From Fratercula arctica (lineage: Eukaryota; Chordata; Aves; Charadriiformes; Alcidae), in assembly GCA_947846985.1 (NCBI GenBank), contig CANTUZ010000006.1:45987707-46051706 (forward strand): a stretch of DNA of 64,000 bases. The letters are read 5' to 3'. The first letter of the stretch is position 1; the number at the start of each line of letters is the position of its first letter. Both the position numbers and the translations under genes were made by a program. Under the pieces are notes generated by a model. It saw nothing but the letters and a program-made list of their open reading frames with translations, searched no databases and was not told the DNA's origin. Shown in pieces: positions 12,963-25,400 of this stretch.

Positions 12963-15036
12963 TAACTCGGATTGCAGGAGAAAGGCAGTAGCTGGAAGCT
13001 CAGAACTAAGCTCATCTACAAGCTCATTGCCCAAGGTTCAGGTAGATACAATTCACCATAAACTATTTGTTAATGTAATATATATTTCTCTATACCTCTA
13101 TATTCTTTACACCTACCTGTGTAATTTCGAGGTAACACAAATTGCTCCATGGATACTAGAGCCAATGAAATCTGGTGTCGTGTGGGTTTGTGTCCTTCAT
13201 CCCTGCACCTTTTATGGCGCAGTAACCCTGGCAATGTCTCCAGTTATTCCACTTCTGCCCACCTCCTCTCCTCCCTTCCCTATCCCCCAGTTCCCAGCGG
13301 CGCTCCAGCACGATGGCTGCTGCTGAATTAAGCTTGTCCTTCGTGGCTGGTAAAACAACTGTTCTGCTCAGTGCTTGCCATGAGGTCACTCTCAAGCTTT
13401 CAAAGGTGTAGCCGCCGCAATAGGCGTTTGCATATGTTCCTTTCTAATACCTGTTGGCTATTCCTCTGGTGAAATAGAAAACTCTTTTAATCTTTCTTAA
13501 ATATCAATTTCCTGGCACTGGCCCTGGTTAGCTGTGACTTAAGTATGGCAGTTTCCATTGGCACCGCTATTGCTCTTAGTCGATCACGCTGGAGGTGTGC
13601 CAAGGTGTCTGGCAACAGTCCACCTCCCGCTTTTACATGGATATTCTGATCCCCTCTGTCTTCCCAGATACTGATTTTTTGTTCAGTGGCGTGACACTAC
13701 AGAACTACTAGTAAAGCTAAATCCAGGTGGGATTTGTTTGGGTGTGAGGACACTGGTATTATAAACCGTCTCAGCTTAATGTACAGGAGCCATCGCATTT
13801 CTCACCTGTCACAATAAACGACTGGAAAATTGGCTCCTGGTAACGTTGGGCGGGCTGTTCACATCCAACCTGCAATATCTCCTGTGCGCAACCAGCTCAG
13901 GGCTTCTGCAGGCAGGAGGATCTCGCACAGGGCTGACCTGGGTTATTCACCACAATTACTGCTTTAGAAAGGCATTTGCGGCTCCTGCCAGGAAAGATTG
14001 AGCTTGTCTTTTCTACAGGGCAGGGAGAAACTGTGCAGGTCTTGCCGTTCTCTTTGACACCAGTGGCATAACGTATCCCAAATAGCCTGTGAATTAATTT
14101 CCTAATCTCATTTTTACACAGCTTTGGCTATTTTGTTCTGATGAACAGCCTACAATATCATTTGTTCGTTAATTAAGGATGCTGCCTTTTCCAAAAATGC
14201 CACCTAGGACTTTTTTTTTGTTCCCTTGGCAGAAGGCAGTGTGTGAAATTCCCTGTGAAGTTTAACCTTTCGTTAAAGCTCACCTTTTTTATCTGCTTCA
14301 ATTCATAGCTAAAGTCTTAATTGCACCTCGCGGACAAATGCAAAATAGTTGGCTTTGGCATGAATATCAGCTCTTTCAGGAGAGCACCTGTGCTATACTT
14401 ATTTGTGATATAAACCAAAATCCTTGATTTTTGACGTTTCCATTGGATACTATGCAAATTCATGGTAAAACCCATCCACCTTCAGGGAGATACTAATGTA
14501 AACACAGACCCTCCCATCTGCCCGACCTCTGATGCATGAGATCCCCTAATCCTGCCTTTGTGGCAGCAGTTTTTATGGTAGATATTTCTGTTTGTTTGAG
14601 AAAATAGAGGTGGTGGAGCCAGGGGTGGCTGTGGAGCCACGTCTCCCACCATCTCAGTATCAGGAGGTACTGCTGGGCCAGCCCTGGCCATCTTCTTCCA
14701 GTCTTTGACCCCATCCTCTGTGTGAGGAAGGTGTGATGAATTGCATAAGCCACCTGCGTAACGCTGAAGACTTGAAGATTCCCTACAAACATTTAGGAAA
14801 CAGCGACTGATTTATCACAATGCTTGTGGCTTGCTTGACAGCTAGGCTTCAACCTGTGGCACGCCAAGAGTTTAGCCCTGAAATTTTTCTTTATGCAGAA
14901 GTTTTTTCAGCAAGCACATCCTTACAGTTGTCTTCTCCCCCTTGGAAAAGGACAGAGAAACACAAAGAATCACAGAACAGCTTGTTGGGTACCTCTGATC
15001 CAGGGAGTCAACACTTTGGTTTTTCTCTAGTATCAG
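12963..15036. other. Intergenic DNA between CR1 copies
   Basis: No coding or RNA feature seen. A short AGAATCACAGAAC word near 14966 may be a remnant of another CR1 end just before the 15037 copy. Confidence 0.6.
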
Positions 15037-15358
15037 ATCATAGAATCATAGAGTGGTTTGGGTTGGAAGGGACCTTAAAGACCATCTAGTTCCACCCCCC
15101 TGCCCTGGGCAGGGACACCTCCCACCAGACCAGGTTGCTCCAAGCCCCGTCCAACCTGGCCTTGAACCCCTCCAGGGATGGGGCAGCCACAGCTTCTCTG
15201 GGCAACCTGGGCCAGGGGCTCACCACCCTCACAGTAAAGAATTTCTTCCTAATATCCAATCTAAATCTCCCATCTTTCAGTTTGAAACCATTCCCCCTTG
15301 TCCTGTCATTACACTCCCTGATAAAGGGTCCCTCCCCATCCTTCCTGTAGGCCCCAGA
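15037..15358 (-). mobile_element. CR1 LINE, 3' fragment
   Basis: Begins with tandem ATCATAGA units, then GGTTTGGGTTGGAAGGGACC. The minus strand has the CR1 ORF2 end ([40 protein letters not shown]). The end near 15358 is where similarity to the other copies stops. Nearly identical to the copy at 47006. Confidence 0.92.
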
Positions 15359-18300
15359 TGCAGGGAGAGGTTTGTTTCTTGCTGCAGCCTGGAACAGCAG
15401 AGCTCCTAAAGAGGTCCTAAAAAGCACCGTTAGAACAGGTTTTTATAAAATGTGACCAGGGAATCACAGAGGCTGGGTGACCAAAGAGGGACGCAGAACC
15501 GCCCGTGCTCGGCGCAGCGGGTGACGATCGAGTGCGTTGCCCGCAGAATGAGTGCGGGCGTTGTTTAGGGTGGCTGATGGCCAGTCTGGAGGTCTGTTTT
15601 CAAAACGACAAACAAATGACCCAAGAGTTTTGGTGGCGGGGGAGAAATCTCACGTAGGCGCTAAGGGCTGAGCCGCCGTTCCCGGCTGTAGTCAATCTGA
15701 GTCTTTTCTCTTTACCTCCAAAGCTTTTTCCAGCGCCTGTGACTCATGTGTTTGTAGAAATCAAAGTTGCTTCAGTTCAGTCAAGCACCGCCCGTGGTAG
15801 GGTGGTGGGCAGCAGGAGTGGGACGGGCTGAATTATTCTGCAGGCAGCAATGGCTTATTTTATGAAATAAAAGAAGTTCTGGGGAGGAATTTCCCAGCTG
15901 TTGTAAGTCTGTAGGTGGCACCTAGAGGTGGGCGAGTTAGCACAGATATGTGAGCAAGGGCCAATTCACATCTTGGCATGGTTGGTTGGGAAGGGGGCTC
16001 CTACCCAACTTGAAGCAGCAGAGCTGTTTGTGGGCGCCCTGTGAAAGTCCGTAGGGACGTGGAAATGTTGGGGATCGTGTCAGTTAATCACTAAAGGCAA
16101 CTCTATGAAAAGGACAGCTCTTCTAGCCAGTCAGTTCTGTGGTGGACATTCATTGGAGGATCTGCTCCTGTGGCTTCGAGGGCACCACAAGTGTTTTCAA
16201 GGCAATTTGAGATGCTGTGGTCACGTACGTGGCTGACATACATAGCACTTATGATGAAAAAATGTCCCGGTAGTTTTGCTACCCCTGAAATTTTGATGGA
16301 GCATCAATTCGTGCAGTTGAAATGTAGCTATGGAGCTAAGGAAACACACAGGCCCTGGCTGATATCAGAGATGATGCAAAGGCCAGCAACTCACGTGAGC
16401 AACGGCTGCAAGAATAAAACCGTGAGAGATCAGCTCCAGGTCAAAAGTCTGTTGCAGAATATTTTTTGAACTGATAAAACCACTTTGCTGTGTGGTCGAA
16501 AGCACGTGGAAGATACAGATTAATATTGCTGATCGCGATGAGAAGGCGCAGCAGGACTCTGGGGCTAAACCGGGCCGAATCCGGTCTCTGTTCACAGGTT
16601 TGCTCTCAAAAACCCTTTCCAAATGCCTTGCGCTGCCTTGTCTCTCTGCCTCTCTCTCACGTAGGGTTTAGCACTTTTTAAAAATGCTTTGAGATCTGCA
16701 GATAGAAGAGGCTTTGCGAACAAAATATTTATGACAGTGCAGTGATTGTGTTTCAAGGAATTGATATCAACGCGCCTGTGAACTTTCTGTTGTGAATTTC
16801 GGCAGGTAGGAACAAGCAAAGGCGTTGCTAATCCTGTCAGCTTGGGGCCCCGACTGTAACAGAGCTGATAATTCCCTTTAATATGCTGAACTTCTACTCA
16901 AAATTTAAAAATACTTTCTTAGTAGACATGACAAAGTAATTCGGGTTTTTATTCCCTTTAGAAGTGATGCTGATGAGAAACTAAGGAATAATTTTGCATT
17001 TGAACTAGCAAGAACTGTTAAAGCAAGGACTGTGGAAGGGAAACGTGTCTGAAGGCTGATGGTGTGTCAGGTGTACTGAAGGCAACTTTTTATCTTGCTC
17101 CGGATGCGCGGCTTCGGGTTTCTCATTCCCTTCGCCCTGCAAATATTTGGGCTGTAGCAATAGAAATTTATTTCCGGCATGTAGCAGAGTAAGAAGTTCT
17201 GTGCACGCAGTCAACACATTTTTACGTGCTCAGACTTCAGAAAGCTGAGTGAAGGTCGTTTTTAGCGATGACCGCTCTGCGGCTCCTTTGTCATGAAAAC
17301 CTGCGGCAAAAGGGGATAAAACTTGTCAGAAACTAGTTTGTACTTCAATGACAAGTGTATCTGCGTGTTTCATTCCTAATCGCAGCCGTTTTTCTAACGT
17401 TTGCTTGAAAAGTAGAGCTAGCCAACTCGCTCTTCAGCTGGGGTTAGATCAAGCCTTAAGTTATCCTACTGGCATTGAAGAGATTTGGACAAAACCCGCA
17501 TCCGAAGCTGCTGTTTGCCTGCTGGGGCTGCGGCGCTCCCTGATGGCACCTGTTGGCTCTCAGCCCGCAAGCGGTATCCGACTCCCCGATGGACACGGAG
17601 ATGTTCCAGGCAACGGGGCAAGGAGCAGTCGTTTTACTGAGGTGAGTTGCGGAGCCGAAATAGTGTATCTGATCCGCTGGAGGATTTCCTGACCTACAGA
17701 ATGAATTCCCCTGGGGTTTATTTTTTGCACTGAGTGGTATTGTTTCATGTATTTTACGGCTAGAGCATGCTATCGTGATCCTCTTGACTCGCCTTTCAGT
17801 TTATCGTAGGCAGTAGGACTTCTCTTGTCATGCCCAAGCTGGGGCTGAACTAGAAAGACCCTTAAAAGATGTCTAGTGATCAAGAATTCATCACAGCCTT
17901 TAAAATAATTGCTGCCGTGACTAATTAAGTCCACTACTAAATATTTACGCTGTATTTCTGGCCTGAATTTTATTGTGGGATTTTGTTTTGTTTTTCATTG
18001 GGGGGCCTTAGGACTCCCGTGTCACCAGTTGGCTGCCTCTGTGGGTTCTCCTAGCCCTCCGTCAAGTCACCCCAATACCCCTTTCCTGAGCTGATTGTAG
18101 CATGAACTTTCTTTCTATAAGCTGAGTTTTGCCATCGCTCTCACGCTGTTCCCTGAATGGTCTCCAATATTTTGATGAGTGGATGCTGGACCTGGTCAGA
18201 GCACGCCAATAGCTGCCAAATCCAGAAGCGATGTAGCTTTTCGCTTTGAATTTGTGCTTTCACTCTGTTGGTGTGGGACTCTCGTTAGTCCTCTTTGCCA

Positions 18301-18434
18301 CAGTTCTGTGCAGGGAGTGACCTTCTGTGAGCAGTGAGGCTGAGAGCCTTTCCCCCTGCTGTTCATCCTGTGCATCCACAGGGCCAGAGTGTGGGACATC
18401 TCCAGTTTATTTTTAGGTCACAAACATGTTAATT
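15359..18434. other. Intergenic DNA, no gene seen
   Basis: A 114-codon plus-strand frame at 17348-17692 contains a strong donor-like CTGAG-GTGAGT near 17640, but no acceptor or recognisable protein supports an exon. Confidence 0.55.
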
Positions 18435-18963
18435 TAGAATCATAGAATGGTTAGAGTTGGAAGAGACCATAAAGATCACCTAGTTCCACCCCCCTGCCCT
18501 GGGCAGGGACACCTCCCACCAGACCAGGTTGCTCCAAGCCCCGTCCAGCCTGGCCTTGAACCCCTCCAGGGATGGGGCAGCCACAGCTTCTCTGGGCAGC
18601 CTGGGCCAGGGGCTCACCACCCTCAGAGTGAAAAATTTCTTGCTGATATCTAATCTAAATCTCCCCTCTTCCAGTTCGGACCCATTACCCCTCATCCTAT
18701 CACTACATGCCCTTGCAATAAGTCCCTCTCCAGCATTCTCATAGGCCCCCTTCTGATACTGGAAGGTCTCCCCGGAGCCTTCTCTTCGCCAGGCTGAGCC
18801 CCCCCAGCTCTCAGCCTGTCCTCACAGCAGAGGGGCTCCAGCCCTTTGATCATCTTCGTGGCCTCCTCTGGACCCGCTCCAACAGGTCCACATCCTTCTG
18901 ATGTTGGGGGCCCAAGAGCTGGACACAGCACTGCAGAGGGGGTCTCACAAGAGCAGAGTAGAG
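18435..18963 (-). mobile_element. CR1 LINE, 3' fragment (longest copy)
   Basis: Starts AGAATCATAGAATGG and reaches further into ORF2 than the other young copies, including the CTGGACACAGCACTGCAGAG block and a stretch on the minus strand reading ERVQRRPRR. The frame is interrupted, so it is a dead copy. Same subfamily type as those at 15037 and 47006. Confidence 0.92.
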
Positions 18964-20554
18964 AAATCTGCTAATTTCTTGATTTAGGAAAGCATTCGGC
19001 ATTCCCTGTATCCCAGAAGACATCCTATGGCAATGAGGACCTGCCACGTGGGTTTGCCTTCCCACCACCAGCTCATCTACCAAATGGGACCACAGGGTCT
19101 GGCACCAAGTGACATGTGTGGGGCGAAGAGATCAGAGTCTTTTTGGGGTGAGCAGCTACAGAGCTGGCAGTTGTGCCAGGTCTTGTGTGGTTTGCCTTTG
19201 CAAAAAAACATTGGAAGAATGGAGGAATCGCGTTTTGAGTCATGCCAACCTGAGCTCCCAGGCGCTGGCAGGGAGCAGCGCTGGCCAGGGAGTCGTGGGA
19301 AAGCCCCACCAGTGGTTGCTGGAGCGGTGGCGCGTAACGGAGATTACACACTGCTATTGTCAGCCAGGCCTGAAGTCTCACTCGGAAAGTTGATCTTCAG
19401 TCAAGTAACTCTTGTCTGAAGTGAATAGGCCCTTGATTAAGGACAGAACAGGCTTTCATGAAGAGTTTCTTGGCCTGTCCACACTAGCTGCGGACTTGTT
19501 ACGCTCGCTGAAGTAAATATTGCATCCGCTGTGAATACTGGCTCCTACAGCGCACAAAAGGAGCCCTTATTCTGCAGCTTCTCGTGCTGGGCAGAGTGTC
19601 CTTGTCTCTCCGGACTCTTGCTGGAGCCACAAGTTACCCAAGTGAGGGCCCACAGCCCGTCGGTAAACAAAAGGGTATGGTCAAAGCTGGTGAATAAACA
19701 CGCTCTGCGCCCAGGGCGGTGGGAAGAGCAGGGCCCAGGAGGCAGCAGAAGACACGGGCACCTGTTTAATCTCAGCTGCAGCCTGCAAATTGCCAAAGCA
19801 AGCGCAGAGAAGGAAGCAGCAGCTTGTTTTATGTGAAGATGCTGTGCTGGGAGATGGTTTGTACCTGCAGGTGACTTTGGAAGCCACTCTAAGTGTGGCA
19901 GCAGGCAGTCCGTGTTCTCCACGTCTCCGCAGGCAATGCTGTACCCATTAATGTAAACGCTTGAAGTGTGTAGCTCACTAAGTACGAGAGAGACTGTGAA
20001 AGGACAGAGCCCGTTGTATCCCGGTATGTACCTGTACCTTGAGTTATCTTCTCCCTCTGCCAGGGAGAGGAGAGGAGTTATCTTCTCCCTCTGCTCTCCT
20101 CCTTGCTTGAGTGGGCACGATACGGACATCGTGGCTGGCTTCCTGCACCACGGGGTGGGCAGGAGAGAGGACGACTGGTCCTGTGTGTGGGAGAAGCTCG
20201 CGAAGGAAAAGGCTTGAGAAGAAAAAGGCTTGAGCCCCTTTCCTTCTTCCTCTCAGACCCATGTCTGCTACAAAAGGTTAAGATGTCCTCAAACCAGGAC
20301 AATGCTTTGCTGCTGCAGCTGGAGAAGGACCTCAGTTGCAACGATGATGTAAGGAGCACATCTCCAGAACACCAAAATTGCCAATATTGCTACTGTTGTC
20401 CCTAACCCTGCTCCCCTTCACTGGAAACGCCATCGTGGCTCCCTCCCCTTCTCGGCCACTCTCCGCCGTGCTCCATTGAAACAGAGAATGAGCACATCGT
20501 CAGGAAAACCACAGCACACCATCACGCTGGTGAAAGATCAGTAACTACATTTTA
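18964..20554. other. Intergenic DNA downstream of GOLIM4
   Basis: Holds the 20-bp direct repeat and an exon-like plus-strand segment at 20257-20348 (see findings). A 194-codon minus-strand frame at 19545-20129 looks like chance: it has no motif and overlaps low-complexity sequence. Confidence 0.55.
20041..20094 (+). repeat. Perfect 20-bp direct repeat, 34-bp period
   Basis: GAGTTATCTTCTCCCTCTGC occurs at 20041-20060 and again at 20075-20094. A second small duplication (AAAAGGCTTGAG at 20207 and 20223) follows close by. Confidence 0.9.
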
Positions 20555-20575
20555 GTTCATTGACTGCAGTCAAGT

Positions 20576-20581
20576 TTTATT
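20576..20581 (-). terminator. Poly(A) signal AATAAA, likely distal end of GOLIM4
   Basis: AATAAA on the minus strand. Downstream, at about 20480-20545, the minus strand reads GT-rich (for example GGTGTGCTGTGGTTTT), as expected of a cleavage-stimulation region. Cleavage would fall near 20550-20565. Confidence 0.6.
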
Positions 20582-20654
20582 ATGCCTCAAATAATTAAAT
20601 ACTGCAACCTTAAAAATACAGGCCCATTTACCAAAATAATCGTATTCTGAAGAT

Positions 20655-20662
20655 TATGTACA
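20655..20662 (-). promoter_or_regulatory. Pumilio-type motif (TGTACATA) in 3' UTR
   Basis: Exact match to the UGUANAUA consensus bound by PUM1/PUM2, on the mRNA-sense strand and close to the distal poly(A) signal. Function is inferred from the motif only. Confidence 0.45.
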
Positions 20663-21436
20663 TATTATACATTTTACAGTATCGTGTAAACTTTTTTTTT
20701 TTTTATACATAAGATAAATCGGATTCATGGTAACTAGAAAACCCAAAATACCTGCTGACAAAAATATTCCTATGAGACATAAGCACTGTGTCTGGGACAT
20801 TTAGGAAAATTGCAAAGAATGGAAACCAACTATAAAACGTAGTATAATTGAGTTAGTAGAAAAATGAATTCAATTACATTCATATAAAAAGTTGAACTAA
20901 AAACATTGCTATGCATCATTATTAGAAAAAGGGGAAAAAAATCGAAACCCTCTCCTTTTATATATTAACCCAGGCTTTTGTGGGGAGCTACTGTGCGCCT
21001 CATTCCCAGCAATGGGGCATAGCCGAGGAAATCCAGATTCCCATTCTCCTTTTCCCATATATTAAATAACTGGGCTCTGTACCAATACAAATATTGCCTA
21101 TATTCATGCACCGTGATTATGTTCATCGTAGCCTACCAAGGCACAAGTTTTGTGTCGTTCCCTCCCCTCCCGCCCCTTAGATTTCGGCATGCAGTGCTAG
21201 AGATGTTTGTGCTGTTTGAAAAAGAACTAGTGTGGGATTTGTTTCTAGTCTGATTTTCACACGAAGGGACACAGAAACCCCTCCCGCGTCGGCTTAAAAA
21301 TAAATAAGAAGGTAAAGGCCTTAGTTCTACATCTTGCACCAATCGTGTCAACTCAGTAAAGATGCTTTAACCCTCTCTACAGTCTCCAGGAAGCGTGTCA
21401 CTGAGGCGACGTAATTCTGTTTCTCCCGTCAAATAT

Positions 21437-21442
21437 TTTATT
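21437..21442 (-). terminator. Alternative poly(A) signal AATAAA
   Basis: Canonical hexamer inside the putative 3' UTR. The downstream sequence is less GT-rich than at the distal site, so use here is less certain. Confidence 0.35.
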
Positions 21443-22103
21443 TGTTAACTAGGACAACAAAATTGTTACTTCTGGAAATCTTCGTTTGCGTGACAGCTGT
21501 AGTGTTTTGATTTGGCATAATGGATCTTCGAGTCTAAACTGGTTTCTAGCGCACGTCTCATCTCAGCATACCACCATTTGCGTTACCCGCTACGTAGTGC
21601 ATGTAATTGAAGTACCTAGGTATGCTCATTAAAATAAACGCATAATTTAACTGTATATAAACAGCTGCCAAAATTAACAGCTGTTAACCTGGCTGCATTT
21701 GGAAGGCTTGTAAAACTTGCATATTTTATAACCATTCTGCACCTACAAAAGGCCTGGTCCTGCAAATAGTAAGGCATGTGCTTATCTTCAAGGATTTGAA
21801 GAACCTCATGAGATAACAATGAATGAAGGTAGCCGAGGGCCTCTACGAGCGGCGCAGGTCGTGCCTGGGCCGGGCAGTGCGGCCAGCCCTTAGTCATAAA
21901 AGTCGTGTCACAGAAGACAGTGAGAGCTGGAGTGACTAATGGCGACTGGGTTTAGGCACTAGATCTGTTCTCTCAGATGTTGAATGTATCTGAAATTAGA
22001 CCAAACATCTGTCAGACTTGAACAAGGTGAAAGTGTATTTCCAAAATGGCCTTTATAAAACATGCTCAGAATTACGAAAAATTAAACCTGTATGATGTCT
22101 GCT

Positions 22104-22111
22104 TATGTACA
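22104..22111 (-). promoter_or_regulatory. Second Pumilio-type motif (TGTACATA) in 3' UTR
   Basis: Second exact UGUANAUA match, about 215 nt after the stop codon and so present in short and long 3' UTR forms alike. Confidence 0.45.
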
Positions 22112-22324
22112 GCTTTAATAGAAAAGAAATCCTAATCTAGAGTATCAAAATACCGTATTCATATAAACATAGGAGAGCATCTAATAGAAAAGTAAAAAGT
22201 GTAAAACAAAATATTTTTGGAAATTAAATATCCTGTAAGAGTTGTTGGTTTTGTTGTGTTTTTTTTTTTTAAAAATCACAACAGGAATTTGTGTGCTGCA
22301 AAAAAAAAAAAAAAAAGAGGAGGA

Positions 22325-22483
22325 CTACATCTCCCCTCGTCTACGAGTTTTCGCTGCAACAGCTCTGCCCTCCTCCTCCTCCTCCTCTTCCTCCTCATAA
22401 TTTTCTTCATGACCTTCTTTCTGGTTGTTTTCTTCTTGAACTTCTTGCTCTTGATCTGCCCCTCCGTTATTCTTGTCATCTGC
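22325..22483 (-). CDS. GOLIM4: GOLIM4 exon 16, C-terminus and stop (residues 646-697)
   Basis: 159 nt including the TAG stop at 22327-22325. The acceptor (TAATCAG) follows an unusually long T-rich tract. It encodes ADDKNNGGADQEQEV, then a nine-residue Glu run and a basic end closing in RRRGEM. The Glu run is written by a GAG/GAA trinucleotide repeat and may vary in length between individuals. Confidence 0.96.
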   Translation of the reverse strand, partial: ADDKNNGGADQEQEVQEENNQKEGHEENYEEEEEEEEEGRAVAAKTRRRGEM

Positions 22484-25400
22484 CTGATTAAAAAAAAAAA
22501 AAATAAAAAAAATTAAAAAAAAACCTGCCTCAGTGCAACTGCCAGTTTCCTTAGAGTTTATTTTGGGGCAGTGAGATGAAGTTAAGGAAAAGGAAGAGCA
22601 ACTGTTAGCTGGAGTTGTCAGAGCTGATGGACAGAAACAGGAAAACATTTCCAAAGGCCTCCAGGCTGCAGGAATGGATGTGGGGGTGGAAGGATGAGTT
22701 GGGACAGCATGAAATTTTCAGGTCTATGATCGAAAGCAAGTACAACAATTATGTAACGTCAGCATGATGCGATCGCAGCTCTGGTGTTTCCTCATGTCAC
22801 CGCGTTTGTGGGTTTCCACAGTACTTACATTTTCGTCATTTTCACCATATGGCTCTTCAGCATTGCGCTCCAGTTCTCGTTTCTTCTCTTCAGTCAAATC
22901 TTCCTGGATCTACAAAGCACAGAGACGTTCTGTGTATTTTAATTTCCTTTAAGACAGTAGCCTGTGGCATAAATGTAAACACTTCCACAGCTATACTTTT
23001 ACAGAATGAAGATTCAAAAGAAAGGGAGGAGAGGGCATGGAGAGGTTAAAGGAGGGAAAAACCCCAACCACTCAATAATGAGGAAACTCACTTCCTCTGA
23101 GACCATATTTAATTTTTAACTACAATTTTCACAGACCTCCTTCATCACCAGCTAACAAAGATTCCCATTCCATGTTTTAACTTTACATAGATATTATTTT
23201 CCTCCTTGTCCTTCATAGTGAGAGTGACACAACACAGCAAAGAGTCATGACCGACTCATGGACTCCTGGAACTATTTCAGTTGCAATAAGCGACGGAGGT
23301 ATTTAATGGTAACTTTGTCTATGTTTTCCCAGGAGCTGAGTGATCCTTCTGCCAACTGCTCCTGGAAAACCACAGAAGAGCAAGGGGGGACTGGGAGAAA
23401 AGAATAATCTCTTCCAACTCTATCCTTGAAGGAAGAACAGGCCACACTGAATCTGTTTTCCAGATGTTCATATCTTGATCTATCACTTCTTTCTTTTATA
23501 TGTCAGCACTTTCCCTCACTTCCACATCCCTTTATGGTTAGATGCAAATTTGAAAGAGGCAAGCTTTTCGAAGTAAGCTTGATTTTCTTTTGGAGAATGC
23601 TATTATGCCCATTTGCTCCAAATGGTGTCCTGCAAGATGGGCAAAACGCTTCTGTAAGGCCGTACAGCTCTCCCCGTGGAAAAAAGCTGTTTCACCTGGC
23701 TGGGAAGCATTTGCCACTCAGTGCTGCCAACTCTCCCTGCCACAAAGAGCAAGGATGAGCGCGCAGCTCTCCACAGGGCTCCCTCCCTCTAGCAGCTGCC
23801 ATCCCACGCTCCTGAAGAGCAGCAGCAACACCCTTCTCAACATCAGCAGCAGGAGAGAATATTTAGTAGCTGCTTCCAACAGGAGGCAAAGCTGCTTGTG
23901 AACAAGTTCCTTGGGGTTAGGTATTGCTGCCAGCGGAAGGGCAGCCATCAGCCCTGCATCACTTTGAGGGATATATGGGAAAGATTTGAACAGCAATGAA
24001 TAATTGAGTCAACCTACTAAAGCAACTATTCCTGATTACGGCATCTTAACTCTTTCTTGATTGCTCATTCAATCACTGCTCGCTCTTTAATACTTCCAGT
24101 AAGCACGCTGGTCATAGGCCTTTATGAAACGTATTAAATTACTTCCTGTAAGCTGAAGAGTTATTGCCAAAGGCCAACTATTCCCAGTTCCTAATGACCT
24201 GCTTTGATTTAAGTAACCATATTTTGGACCGGTGAATTCTAAGTGCATACCAGCTAATCTAGACAAAGTGATCCCCATAAGGCACTAATGAGTAGCTGTG
24301 TCTTTTGCTTTTTGTAAATCATTATGTATGAAGTAGAAAATAGCAATTGATTAGGTACGTACTGAAGAACTGCAGGGCAGCTTATGCGAGTGCATGCATA
24401 ATGAGCGTGCCATTCAACATCCGAAGGAAAACGTCCCTTCCCTCCTTTTCTCCTCCAGTTCAAAGCAATGTGCTAACAGCTTCCTGACTGTTTGGCTCCT
24501 CGAATAGTAGGGCTTTACATAACTTGGATTGATTAGGAGGAGCACAGATAAATCAAAGTCAGAGCTAAGGAGTAAGTAACTGGCCAAGAAAGCAGTGTGC
24601 CCAGAACAGCAGTGTGTGATTAGAGATGCAAAGTTAATGAGGTTTTCTGTGACCTTCAGAGGGCTTGAGGTTTTCGAGAATTTTTCCTTCTGTTGTGAAT
24701 GGCTTAATCTTTTCAATTATTGCGCAATTAATACCGTGTTGCATGGAAGACTAATGGATTGCAGCATAAAAGCCTGAGTAACACTAAATGAGTCCAGAAG
24801 TGGACAGCAGAGTAACGGCAAAGACTTCTTAAGTTTCATGAAGTCAGACAGAGTGATTTGGGTTCATTTTGCAGTTATGAAAGATACCAACGTTGAACAT
24901 TAAGGGAGCTGTGCTATGTGACCTGAGCCCACAGATGCCTTATGTCTTTCTTACCTCTTCTTCTCCTTCTTCCTGGTATTGTTCATCCACATTATCTTCC
25001 TGCTGGTCTGGATTTCCTGCCATCTGGAAAAAGATCATATAAAAATTGAGCTCCATGTGCATGCCTATTAACTTTAGAAGACTGAAGGTTAAAGCTTCTT
25101 GTTCTGGAACTAAAACTTTATGTAGAGCTGAAGTAACAATAATAGCATAAGAAGTTACAGTGCGTTCATTAGCATTAATGATAGCCTGGCTACATGATTT
25201 AGAACTGCCCTAAATTAAAAAATAGACAGCAGATTATAATAAAAATCACTTCACAGAATAAAGCAAGACTTTCCATACTAAGCAGGAAGACAATGAAATA
25301 TTCATACCATTAAAGACCAATGCCATAAAAATACAGATTTTCTCTGCCTAGAGGAGTTTACAGTTTAGACATAGTTGAAATGCGCAGCATTCAGTGGAAT

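Larger units (their letters stand above)
20555..22324 (-). other. GOLIM4: Probable GOLIM4 3' UTR
   Basis: AT-rich sequence directly after the stop codon with no convincing reading frame. Its end is inferred from an AATAAA signal near 20576 with GT-rich sequence just downstream, giving about 1.77 kb. A second AATAAA at 21437-21442 could give a shorter form of about 0.9 kb. It holds two TGTACATA motifs and an internal 15-base T run near 20.7 kb (A run in the mRNA). Confidence 0.65.

Noticed and set aside
15903..15935. CTCF-like word GCACCTAGAGGTGGGC
   Set aside because: It fails at several constrained positions of the core in both orientations.
1..20250. Exons of SERPINI1 or PDCD10, expected neighbours on this side
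   Set aside because: No open segment resembles neuroserpin or PDCD10 in any frame; the neighbours probably lie outside the window.
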